DNA from: Anatilimnocola floriformis
GTDB taxonomy: Bacteria > Planctomycetota > Planctomycetia > Pirellulales > Pirellulaceae
NCBI RefSeq assembly: GCF_024256385.1
Contig: NZ_JAMLFW010000002.1
Location: forward strand, 434,001-498,000
Reading direction: 5' to 3'
DNA: 64,000 bases
How positions within the stretch are numbered: the stretch's first letter is position 1; every line of letters starts with the position of its first letter. The translations under genes and the position numbers were made by a program. Below the pieces are notes generated by a model. That model was given only the letters and a program-made list of their open reading frames with translations. It searched no databases and was not told the origin of the DNA. Shown here in pieces: positions 25,183 to 33,497 of this stretch.

Positions 25183-25767
25183 TTACTTGACGTGAACAGG
25201 CGCTGCCAGGTCCGAGATCGAAAAGCTGGTCTGATCAACGGGCGGCGTGGGAACCTGAATCGGCGTGGTCGTGGCAGGTGCGGCAGGAACCGGAGCAGGC
25301 GCACACTGCGTGCAAGGAGCACCAGCGGCAGCGCACTTTGCACAAGGAATGACGCGGCAGACCTTCACCGGCACCCGTTGGACCACCGGCTCCGGCACGC
25401 ACTTCGTCGTGCATTCTTCGCTGACGACGATTTCCTTTTTGATCAGCACCTTCTTGTAGCGGGCACAGCATTCACATTCCTTGCATTGCTCGCAGCAGGT
25501 GTCGTGCTTCAGCGGGCAAGAGAGCTTGTGTACGCAATAGGGAACTTCCTTGCATTCGTAGACGGTCTTCTTCTTTTGCTTTTTGTCAGGATGCAACTTG
25601 CAGACGTGTGTGACGACGTCTTGGTAGACGATTTCCTCGACCACCTGGCAATGAGGGCAGCCGCAGTGATGGCCTGGGAACATTTCAGCCGCCGAGACGT
25701 AGACTGCTGCGATTGAGGCGAGCAGGCAGACGGCGGTGATGAGGCGATGGGAAGTAGACATGGACAT
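25183..25767 (-). CDS. Cys-rich secreted protein, planctomycete-type
   Basis: 194 residues. Signal peptide about 1-27 (LITAVCLLASIAAVYVSAA); the start is an ATG at 25767, or 25761, after AAGGAT. The mature part has about 20 cysteines, e.g. HHCGCPHCQ, CCEQCKECECC and CAKC, with basic stretches KKQKKK, and ends in a Pro/Ala/Thr-rich tail. Cys spacing suggests metal binding or disulfide-rich wall protein, as known for planctomycete cell-envelope proteins. No catalytic motif. Function unknown. Confidence 0.75.
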   Translation of the reverse strand: MSMSTSHRLITAVCLLASIAAVYVSAAEMFPGHHCGCPHCQVVEEIVYQDVVTHVCKLHPDKKQKKKTVYECKEVPYCVHKLSCPLKHDTCCEQCKECECCARYKKVLIKKEIVVSEECTTKCVPEPVVQRVPVKVCRVIPCAKCAAAGAPCTQCAPAPVPAAPATTTPIQVPTPPVDQTSFSISDLAAPVHVK

Positions 25768-25827
25768 AAGATGATCCTTGCGGATTTGATTTTGGTTCTT
25801 GTGTGGTTGGGTCCTGTTGCAGGTTGG

Positions 25828-25870
25828 CCCCTCACCCCGGCCCTCTCTCCTGAGTACAGGAGAGAGGGAG
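25828..25870. repeat. Dispersed CCCTCACCC-type hairpin repeat
   Basis: CCCCTCACCCCGGCCCTCTC followed by a short loop and GAGAGGGAG. The same family recurs at 40351-40390, 40492-40530 and 41031-41071. A hairpin without a U run. Confidence 0.8.
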
Positions 25871-25897
25871 TAAGGAAAGAAGAGGAGCCTGCGGCGA

Positions 25898-27574
25898 TTA
25901 AAAGTCGTGCGCGAGACGCATGCCGAAGCCTTGGATCAAGCCATCGCCGGTGTTGCCCGGCAGCGGAGCGTCGCGGTGCGTGGCCATGTAGTTCCACTGC
26001 ACCTTCATGTTTGGATTCAGGAACCAGTTGAGACCGACCGTGACGTTGTGCAGCACGCCACCGTTGAGGCCGGCGTCGTTCAGGTCAAGGTAGTTGTAAC
26101 GAGCACCGATCTGCCAGGCACCGCGGCCGAAGCAGTTGCAGCCCGAGCTATCCTTCACGAGGAAGAAGTTTTCGGCCGGTTTGACGCGTTCGAAGAAGCC
26201 GGTCTTCTTGCTGTAACTGTCGCTTTCGCCGGTGAGGAAGTAGAGGCACTGCACATAACCACCGTGATAGACGGCAGTGTTACCAAGCGGATCGAGCGGG
26301 TTGAGGCGAGCGTCTTGCAAAGCGTTGACCAGGTATTCGGCTTGCATGGTGAACGAGCCGTTGACCATCACGAGTTCGGCGTTGGCCGTTTGTTCGTCAT
26401 CGCCGAAGAGAGTGATGTTCGCGGGGGTCGGCCAGTTGGCCGAGAGACCGGTGCGGATCGCATCACGAGTACGGAATTGATGCGAGCGGAGATCGGTCGT
26501 CGAACCAGCGCCAACGTTGGTGCTGGTCGCTGTCGCCTGACGGAGCGAGCCACCAATGTGCAGCAGCTGGCGGCCATCGTCTTCGTACCACATCAAATAG
26601 GTCATGCGTCCGGTGAGCGAATAATCGCCGTCGCCGGTGTTGAATGCAAAAACATTGTTCGTCGGCTTAAAGACACCGATGTTATAGGTGCCGATTTCGT
26701 CTTCGCCATAAGTTCCGAGGCAGGTAATGCCCGGTTGAAAGCCGTTGAACAGACCACCGTAGAACGTGTCTTGGTTGTACGAACGTTCCATGAAGGGTTG
26801 AAATCGGCTGCTCACCATGTGCTCGAAGCCGATCGCCTCTTTTTGATTGCCGATCTTGATGTTCTGGACGAACGGCAGTTCTTTGATCTGCCACCACAGG
26901 TCGGTGGGAGCAGTCACCGTGCGGGCCGTGCCGGCGAAGGCAGCGGAGTTGACGAAGTCATACTCGGCGGCCCAATCGATCACTTCATACATCGTGCCGT
27001 CGATGCGGAGACGAGCACGGCGCACATCCACGCCATCGCCATACACGTTGCCGAGGCCTGGAGTCGGGGTGTTGATGCCGCCCACCTGGTTATAGACGTT
27101 TGGGTCGACATTAAACCAACCGGCGTCGAACTGTGTTCGGCCACCGATGTGAACGCGGAAGTCTTTGTTCTTGGTCGCGAATTCGAGACCGTTATTCCAG
27201 CTTCCCGTCATCTTCAGATCGGAGCCGACTTCGTGCCCCTTATCGGCAGCGGCGGCTGCTTCGGCGGCCATCGCCTCGAGGTTGGCCGAGTGGACCGACA
27301 TGTACTCTTCGACGATCGAGCGCAACTGTTCGTTGTTCACTGGCGGCGCACCGATCTCGGGCGCGAAGTTATACGGCGCAGGCGTTGCTACCGGATACTG
27401 TGGCCGTTGTTGTTGCTGTTGTTGAACAGCCGATCGCAACTCAGCGTTTTGCGCTTCGAGCGCGTCGAGCCGCGCCTTGAGCGCAGAGAGTTCCGATTCT
27501 GGAACTTGTCCCCAGGCAGGGGCTGCCATGGCGATCCCCGCGCACATGGCTAAGAACAAGACAATCCGTTTCAT
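25898..27574 (-). CDS. Outer-membrane porin, OprP/OprO-like (copy A)
   Basis: 558 residues. Signal peptide MKRIVLFLAMCAGIAMAAPAWG, then a coiled coil (SELSALKARLDALEAQNAEL) with a Gln run, as in periplasm-facing trimer stalks of planctomycete porins. The barrel part has DFRVHIGGRTQFDAGWFN, the RRARLRIDGTMYEVIDWAAE strand typical of OprP/OprO, NIKIGNQKEAIGFEHMVS, and ends GFGMRLAHDF with the terminal Phe expected for barrel insertion. OprP-type porins pass phosphate or polyphosphate; selectivity here is not shown. Longer and more diverged than the next two copies. Confidence 0.85.
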   Translation of the reverse strand: MKRIVLFLAMCAGIAMAAPAWGQVPESELSALKARLDALEAQNAELRSAVQQQQQQRPQYPVATPAPYNFAPEIGAPPVNNEQLRSIVEEYMSVHSANLEAMAAEAAAAADKGHEVGSDLKMTGSWNNGLEFATKNKDFRVHIGGRTQFDAGWFNVDPNVYNQVGGINTPTPGLGNVYGDGVDVRRARLRIDGTMYEVIDWAAEYDFVNSAAFAGTARTVTAPTDLWWQIKELPFVQNIKIGNQKEAIGFEHMVSSRFQPFMERSYNQDTFYGGLFNGFQPGITCLGTYGEDEIGTYNIGVFKPTNNVFAFNTGDGDYSLTGRMTYLMWYEDDGRQLLHIGGSLRQATATSTNVGAGSTTDLRSHQFRTRDAIRTGLSANWPTPANITLFGDDEQTANAELVMVNGSFTMQAEYLVNALQDARLNPLDPLGNTAVYHGGYVQCLYFLTGESDSYSKKTGFFERVKPAENFFLVKDSSGCNCFGRGAWQIGARYNYLDLNDAGLNGGVLHNVTVGLNWFLNPNMKVQWNYMATHRDAPLPGNTGDGLIQGFGMRLAHDF

Positions 27575-27851
27575 TTGTCACCCGCCAAAAATTCAGTTTG
27601 TACCGGTCCTACCGCACATGAGGGCGGTAGCGGTGCTAACGAATCTTTCGGAGGTATTGGTTTTCCTACCTAATTGTTAAGATTGTGAGGAAAACAAATT
27701 GTGCAGCTTGCCTGGCTTCAACAAGAAACGCCGTCAGCCAACCTCGCCGAAACAGCGCTAGTTGGTGACGATGCTGGCAACCGATGGTATTCGCTGCAAT
27801 GACAGCGGCGAGCCGGCGAGCGAATCGTTGCGAAGTGTCGGGGCCTGCTTC
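27575..27851 (-). promoter_or_regulatory. Gap between porins A and B with direct repeat
   Basis: 277 bp holding the upstream region of porin A. A 9-bp imperfect direct repeat ATTGTTAAG / ATTGTGAGG lies at 27673-27690, about 100 bp before the porin A start. The same half-site occurs as a palindrome at 31030-31050 upstream of porin C. Possible regulator site. Confidence 0.35.
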
Positions 27852-29330
27852 TTAGTAATTGAATTGAAACTGGCAGCGAAGGATCTCGCCTTCGAATTGT
27901 TGATACGAGCGGACATTCGCCTGGCTGAAGGCCGTCGTGTTGGTGCGGTCGGTGATGGTGTAGCCGACGGTCAGTTCCATGTGCTTGTCGATCTGCCATT
28001 CGAGGCCGAGTTCGACTTCATCGACAAAGCTGTAAGGCGCGTTGCGCTCTGGCTTGTAGCCACCCTTGAAGTAGTTGTAGCGAGCGAACGGAATGAACGT
28101 GCCGTGGCAGTAGCTGTCGTACTTGTAGAAGAGCTGGGCATAGCCGCCCTGCAACGGCCGCACGATGACTTGCGTTTGGGCATCATTGAGCGCGGGACCT
28201 TCGCCCCAGTTCCATTCGGTTTGAAAACCAATCGGCTGCGGATACCAAATGAACGAGGTTGCCATCCGCTTGTCGAGCAGACCGTCGCGATTGTCATTGA
28301 GCGTGCCGGTTGGAGTAACGGCTGGGCCGACACCGAGCGGGCTGATGGCGGAGCCCAGCACGGTATACATGCCGGTGTAGCCCTGAATGCCGACTTCCAT
28401 TCGCTGACCGTTGTCGAAGACATGCGGCAGCGTGAGCCGCGCGACGAAGTGCAGGTTGTCGTTCTGCTCTAAGAACGACCCACCTTGGCCGTTATAAAAA
28501 CCGCAGCCAAAGACACCGTAGTTGCCCGAGCCCTTCAGTCCCTGGTCGATCACTTCTTTGAAAAACTGCTGAGCCGGTTCTGGCGTCCAGTAATAAAACA
28601 CGCCGAGATCCCGTTCGTTTCGAACGGCGCTGTTGAGCGCGTCGTTACGATCGAGCGCCACGCGGTTCATACTCGATTGCATGTTCTCCCAGCCATACGG
28701 CACCTTCGATTGGCCGACGCGAAAGCGATGGACCTTCGTCGTGTCGACGTAACAATCGGCGTACCAGTCGCGGATCTGCACGAACTGATTGGCGTCGGTG
28801 CTGCCTGGCGGATTTGAAGCAAAATCGGGCTGCAGATAAACGTAGGTGTGCTCCCCGACATCGCCCGAGAGAATGACGCGGGCTCGGCGAATGAGAAAAC
28901 TCTGGTTTTCGCCGATCGAGCGATCGCCCACGTACTGCGCCGGCGCGCTGCCGGGATCTTCGTGCGTCACTTCATTGATGCGGATCTGAGCGTAGCCGCG
29001 AATGCTGAGCTTGTCGTACCACTTCTTTTCCTTGGGCTTGTCGTCCTTCTTTTTCTCCTCCGGCTTGAGCGCGTCATTGAGCATCGTTTCGGCGGAGTAG
29101 AACGAAGCGTCGTAGTTGTTCGGCGCTGGACTCGTTCCTTCGGGAGTAAACTGCTGCGTTTGCATGTGTTGCAGCGCGGCTTCGGCACGTTCCAGGCGTG
29201 CCAGGATTTGCTCCATCGATGGCCCGGGTGCCGCCGTTTGATAAGGGTCGTACGGCTGCTGAGCTTGGGCAACGGTGCTGACCAACAACGACAACGCCAC
29301 GCTCGTGAGAGCTAGCAGGATAGCGCGCAT
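27852..29330 (-). CDS. Outer-membrane porin, OprP/OprO-like (copy B)
   Basis: 492 residues from the ATG at 29330 (MRAILLALTSVALSLLVSTV, signal peptide); a GTG at 29339 is the alternative start. A short coiled coil (EQILARLERAEAALQHMQ) precedes the barrel: LSIRGYAQIRINEVTHED, SFLIRRARVILSGDVGEHTY, RFRVGQSKVPYGWENMQSS, then NERDLGVFYYWTPEPAQQF. It ends RCQFQFNY with a terminal aromatic residue. Closely related over its whole length to copy C, so the pair arose by duplication. Likely a phosphate or anion porin by family. Confidence 0.87.
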   Translation of the reverse strand: MRAILLALTSVALSLLVSTVAQAQQPYDPYQTAAPGPSMEQILARLERAEAALQHMQTQQFTPEGTSPAPNNYDASFYSAETMLNDALKPEEKKKDDKPKEKKWYDKLSIRGYAQIRINEVTHEDPGSAPAQYVGDRSIGENQSFLIRRARVILSGDVGEHTYVYLQPDFASNPPGSTDANQFVQIRDWYADCYVDTTKVHRFRVGQSKVPYGWENMQSSMNRVALDRNDALNSAVRNERDLGVFYYWTPEPAQQFFKEVIDQGLKGSGNYGVFGCGFYNGQGGSFLEQNDNLHFVARLTLPHVFDNGQRMEVGIQGYTGMYTVLGSAISPLGVGPAVTPTGTLNDNRDGLLDKRMATSFIWYPQPIGFQTEWNWGEGPALNDAQTQVIVRPLQGGYAQLFYKYDSYCHGTFIPFARYNYFKGGYKPERNAPYSFVDEVELGLEWQIDKHMELTVGYTITDRTNTTAFSQANVRSYQQFEGEILRCQFQFNY

Positions 29331-29548
29331 GAATACCACGATTACAAGACTGTAAGGTTGCTTGTTTGAATGGACGGTTTAATCGTCACGGTCGATTTAA
29401 CGACTACAACCCCAAGGGCCTCTTCATCCACTATTAACAATCCGCCGCTGCGCGCTCATTCGGCGGGTGGAAGTCGCGGCGTGCTAGCGAAAATTGCTCA
29501 CGCCTGGCCAGCAGATCAAGCAGCCAGCTTGGCTGAAGTGTTCAACGC

Positions 29549-30946
29549 TTAGTAGTTGAACTGAAACTGAAACCGCGCGATCTGACCTTGGAACTGACCG
29601 TAAGAGAGGTCGTTCGCCGCGCTCATAGCTACGGTGTTGGTGCGGTCGGTGAAGACATACATGCCGACCAATTCCATCTGCTTGTTGATCTGCCACTCGA
29701 CGCCGAAGTCGTATTCATCGATCGACGCATACGGCGCATTGCGCTCTTCTTTGTAGCCACCGCGATACGTCGCGTAGCGCGCGAATGGAAAGAACGTGCC
29801 ATGGCAAGGGCTGTCGTACTTATACATGCACATCACGTAACCGCCGTGCAGCGAACGGACGACAACTTGTGTTTGCGTGTCGTTCAGCGCCGGACCTTCG
29901 CCGACATTCCATTCGGCTTGAATGCCGAAAGGCTGTGGATACCAGACGAACGTGCCACAGACTCGCTTGTCGAGCAAGCCGGCCTGGTTGCCGGTCTCGA
30001 GCGTGCCGAGCGGTCGCACTGCCGGACCGATGCCCAGCGGACTGATCGGTGATGACAGGACCGTGAACATACCGGTGTAGCCCTGCACGCTGAGTTCCAT
30101 TAGCTGGTTGTTCTCGAACGTGAAGGGAAGCGTCAGCCGAGCGCCAAAATGGAGATTGTCGTTTTGCTCCAGCAGCGAGCCACCTTGGCCGTTGTAAAAG
30201 CCGCAACCGAAGACGCCGTAATTTCCCGAACCCTTCAGGCCCCAGTCGAGCGCGTTCTGAAAAAACTCCTGCGCGTATTCCGGCGTCCAGTAATAAAACA
30301 CGCCGAGGTCCCGTTCGTTGCGCACCGAGCTATTGATCGCATCCGAGCGATCGAGCGGAATGCGATTGCTGCTCGATTGCATGTTCTCCCAACCGTAGGG
30401 CAACTTCTGCTGACCGACGCGAATGCGATGGACCTTCGTGGTATCGATGTAGCAATCGGCCCACCAATCGCGAATCACGGCGAAGTAAGTCGCGTCGGTG
30501 CTCCCTGGCGGCGTGTTCGCAAAATCGGCTTGCACCAGCACGGCCATGTGATCCGACACATCGCCCGAAATCGCGAGCCGAGCACGGCGAATCAAAAAGC
30601 CTTGGTTGTCGCCCACCGAGCGATCGCCCACGTGTTGCGGCGGCGCCGAGCCCGGTTCGAGATGCGTGACATCGTTGTAGCGAACCTGCGCGTAACCACG
30701 CAGGCTCAGCTTTTCGTACCACTTCTTTTCATGCTCCGTCTCCGGTTCGTCATCTGGTTCGGACGTCGGCGACAGCTGTTGCTTTTGAATAACTAAGAGG
30801 GCGTTTTCGGCTCGTTCTAACCGGGCCAACACTTGTTCCAGCGACTGGTCCGCTGCGGGCGGAACTGGTTCGTCTTGGGCAGGCAAGTTGCTAGCAAAAC
30901 AGATTGTCGCTAGCAGCAACCAAGCTGAGAAAGAGAAACGCCTCAT
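29549..30946 (-). CDS. Outer-membrane porin, OprP/OprO-like (copy C)
   Basis: 465 residues from the ATG at 30946 (MRRFSFSAWLLLATICFASN, signal peptide); a TTG at 30949 lies in frame just before it. It shares with copy B the strands LSLRGYAQVRYNDVTHLEPG, GFLIRRARLAISGDVSDHM, RIRVGQQKLPYGWENMQSSS, GSGNYGVFGCGFYNGQGGS and the end RFQFQFNY. The Lys/Glu-rich linker of copy B is shorter here. First of the three porin genes in transcription order; each is probably expressed separately since the gaps are 209-277 bp. Confidence 0.87.
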   Translation of the reverse strand: MRRFSFSAWLLLATICFASNLPAQDEPVPPAADQSLEQVLARLERAENALLVIQKQQLSPTSEPDDEPETEHEKKWYEKLSLRGYAQVRYNDVTHLEPGSAPPQHVGDRSVGDNQGFLIRRARLAISGDVSDHMAVLVQADFANTPPGSTDATYFAVIRDWWADCYIDTTKVHRIRVGQQKLPYGWENMQSSSNRIPLDRSDAINSSVRNERDLGVFYYWTPEYAQEFFQNALDWGLKGSGNYGVFGCGFYNGQGGSLLEQNDNLHFGARLTLPFTFENNQLMELSVQGYTGMFTVLSSPISPLGIGPAVRPLGTLETGNQAGLLDKRVCGTFVWYPQPFGIQAEWNVGEGPALNDTQTQVVVRSLHGGYVMCMYKYDSPCHGTFFPFARYATYRGGYKEERNAPYASIDEYDFGVEWQINKQMELVGMYVFTDRTNTVAMSAANDLSYGQFQGQIARFQFQFNY

Positions 30947-31029
30947 CAAAAGTAGAATGCATGCGAGATAACAAGCCGGCCCGTGGCCGCGATCTTCATC
31001 GTCAAAGTTTGCGCTATCGCTACATATAC

Positions 31030-31050
31030 ATTGTTAAGATCTTCACAATT
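31030..31050. promoter_or_regulatory. 20-bp near-palindrome in divergent promoter region
   Basis: ATTGTTAAGATCTTCACAAT (31030-31049) is a palindrome except for one mismatched pair. It lies about 85 bp upstream of porin C and about 120 bp upstream of the GT2 gene. Its half-site matches the direct repeat upstream of porin A. No other element is clear in 30950-31169. Confidence 0.45.
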
Positions 31051-31169
31051 CTCCAGCTTCCCAATTTCGGCGACAGTCTGTCGCTAGCAAAATTCCTCTT
31101 CGCGCTTCTGGGCCAATTCGGTAAATACACGCACCCGCATTTCTTTCCGCATCTGTTTTTCGCGCGTGA

Positions 31170-32174
31170 ATGGCTGCACCCATGGACCTGTCCGTCATTG
31201 TTCCGATTCACAATGAGCTTGAGAACATTCCCGTCCTGCACGAGCGCGTCACCACGGCGCTCGCGCCGCTGGGGCTCGATTTCGAACTGGTGCTCGTCGA
31301 CGACGGCTCGAAAGACGGCAGCACGCAGCTGCTGCGCGAGTTATCGGAACAAGATAAACGCGTCCGCGTGATTGAGCTGCGCCGCAACTTCGGCCAGAGC
31401 GCTGCCATGCTCGCCGGCATTCGCGAGAGCAGCGGCAATTATGTGGTGACGATGGACGGCGACCTGCAGAACGACCCGACCGATATTCCGCGAATGATTG
31501 CCAAGCTGGGCGAAGGTTATGACTTGGTGCACGGCTGGCGACGAGATCGGAAAGATCGTTGGCTCGATCGCAAATTGCCGTCGCTGCTGGCGAACAAACT
31601 GATCTCGAACGTGACGAAGTTCACCGTGCATGATCTCGGTTGCACGCTGAAAGCGTTTCGCCGCGAAGTGGCCGTGGAACTCGAACTTTACGGCGAAATG
31701 CATCGCTTCATTCCGATTCTCGCCGACATGCGCGGCGCGAAGTGCTTTGAAATGGAAGTGCAACATCATCCGCGGATCTTCGGCAAAACCAAATACGGCA
31801 TCGATCGGACGCTCCGCGTGCTGCTCGATCTGATCACGGTTGCCTATCTGAAGCGGTATGCGGCGAGCCCGATGAAATTGTTTGGTCGCTGGGCGCTCCT
31901 TTGCTGCGTGATTTCGATCGCGATGATCACCACCACGGCTCTGCATGCCGTGTTGACGCAAACGATGAGTGCGCCGCTGCTGGTCGGCAGCATTTTGGTC
32001 ACTGGCCTGGCAGCCCAGTTCTTTGCCTTTGGGTGGGTGGCCGAAGTGGCATCGCGGATTTACTTCGCGGGGCGTGAAGAATCGGTCTACGCCGTCCGGC
32101 ATCGCTGGGATCAGCGGGCTACTGCAGCACAGCAAACAGCAGCCAAGTCGGGCATTTGGCGGAAGGCGGGCTAA
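31170..32174 (+). CDS. GT2 family glycosyltransferase with C-terminal membrane anchors
   Basis: 334 residues. The DPM1/GtrB-like GT-A domain (about 5-230) shows MDLSVIVPIHNELENIPVLH, VLVDDGSKDGSTQLL, RNFGQSAAMLAGI, the metal-binding region VVTMDGDLQNDPTDIPRM (DGD/QND), and DLGCTLKAFRREV. Two transmembrane helices follow (about 238-262, LLCCVISIAMITTTALHAV, and 272-296). Members move a sugar from a nucleotide donor to a polyprenyl phosphate. The next gene, an epimerase, starts 3 bp after the stop, so the pair is an operon for envelope glycan synthesis. Acceptor inferred only. Confidence 0.9.
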   Translation: MAAPMDLSVIVPIHNELENIPVLHERVTTALAPLGLDFELVLVDDGSKDGSTQLLRELSEQDKRVRVIELRRNFGQSAAMLAGIRESSGNYVVTMDGDLQNDPTDIPRMIAKLGEGYDLVHGWRRDRKDRWLDRKLPSLLANKLISNVTKFTVHDLGCTLKAFRREVAVELELYGEMHRFIPILADMRGAKCFEMEVQHHPRIFGKTKYGIDRTLRVLLDLITVAYLKRYAASPMKLFGRWALLCCVISIAMITTTALHAVLTQTMSAPLLVGSILVTGLAAQFFAFGWVAEVASRIYFAGREESVYAVRHRWDQRATAAQQTAAKSGIWRKAG

Positions 32175-32176
32175 GC

Positions 32177-33226
32177 ATGAGCATTTTGATCACCGGCGCC
32201 GCGGGTTTCTTCGGCAGTCATTTGATTCCGCTGCTACTTGAAACGAGCGATGATCGCCTCATCTGCCTCGATAACTTCAACGACAGCTATTCGCCCGAGC
32301 GTAAGTGGGCCAACCTTGCGCCGTTCAGCGATCAGCCGCGCGTGAAGATCGTGGCCGGCGACATTCGCGATGTGCAATTGCTGCGCAATACGTTCGAGCG
32401 CAACCAGGTCACGCAAGTCATTCATCTCGCCGCGCACGCCGGTGTTCGCCGCAGCGTCGACGAGCCGATGGAATACACCGACAACAATGTGAACGGCACC
32501 ACGGCAGTGCTGGAGCAATGCCGCAAACAGCCGCTCGAGCGCGTGGTAATCGCTTCGTCGTCGACCGTGTATGGCAAGCAAGCCACCGTGCCGTTTGTCG
32601 AAGACGCGCCGCTCGGCACGCCGGCGAGTCCCTATGGCGCCACGAAGCGGGCCACCGAGTTGCTTGCGCAGACTTATCACGAGTTGCATGGCGTACCTGC
32701 CGTTTGCATTCGGCCGTTCAGCGCCATCGGTCCGCGCTTGCGTCCCGATCTGGGCATGAGCATCTTCGCTCGCACCATGCTCGCCGGTGAACCGCTGCCG
32801 CTTCTCGGCGATGGCTCGGTTCGTCGCGACTTCACGCATGTGCATGACATTTGCGTCGGCATTGCCTCGGCCCTCACGGCAGATAATGTGGTCGGCGAGT
32901 GCATCAACCTCGGCCACGATCAGCCCTGGACGATTCGCGAGTTGATCAACCTGCTCGAGCGCGAGCTCGGGTGTCAGGCGAAGATCAAACACCTGCCGCC
33001 GAATGCTGCCGATCTGCCGGCCACCTGCGCCGACCTGACGAAGGCCCGCCGGCTCCTTAATTACGAACCGCGGATCGATCTGGCCCAAGCCGTGCGCGAG
33101 TTCGCCGTGTGGTTCCGGCAAGAAGGAGTGTTTGCCCAGCGGTCGTCCAGTTCTTCCGCGCCAGCCGACATTCTTCCCTTTCGCGCTCCGCGTACCGATA
33201 AAACGCCTCGCCGCCGAGCTGCGTAA
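32177..33226 (+). CDS. NAD-dependent nucleotide-sugar epimerase/dehydratase
   Basis: 349 residues from the ATG at 32177. Extended SDR fold: the NAD-binding loop ILITGAAGFFGSHLIP at the N-terminus, HLAAHAGVRRSVDEP, the catalytic set VVIASSSTVYGKQ and SPYGATKRATE (Tyr and Lys of YxxxK), then RPFSAIGPRLRPDLGMSIFA and GDGSVRRDFTHVHDICVG. This pattern is that of UDP-glucuronate or UDP-glucose 4-epimerases, which make UDP-galacturonate or UDP-galactose. Coupled to the GT2 gene upstream. Which sugar is used cannot be told from the sequence. The C-terminus is basic and extended. Confidence 0.9.
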   Translation: MSILITGAAGFFGSHLIPLLLETSDDRLICLDNFNDSYSPERKWANLAPFSDQPRVKIVAGDIRDVQLLRNTFERNQVTQVIHLAAHAGVRRSVDEPMEYTDNNVNGTTAVLEQCRKQPLERVVIASSSTVYGKQATVPFVEDAPLGTPASPYGATKRATELLAQTYHELHGVPAVCIRPFSAIGPRLRPDLGMSIFARTMLAGEPLPLLGDGSVRRDFTHVHDICVGIASALTADNVVGECINLGHDQPWTIRELINLLERELGCQAKIKHLPPNAADLPATCADLTKARRLLNYEPRIDLAQAVREFAVWFRQEGVFAQRSSSSSAPADILPFRAPRTDKTPRRRAA

Positions 33227-33497
33227 CCCACTGCATAGGATCAGCATTGGTTGATCACATGCCTCGTTAGATCATCTTTTCCGCGACATTCTGTCGCGAT
33301 GCCGCCAATTGGTCGCGTGATCGCTACAAAAGCCCCGTTTCGCGGCCAAATCGCTGTGAATTCGCGGTGAATTCCAGCGAATTCGTGGACATTTTCCCCC
33401 TCCGTATTCATAGTGAATCCGGCATTCGCGCAATCCCACAAACCAGCCGCGAAAACAGTCTTACGCACACGAACAGAACACAGAAGGAAGCCTCTCC

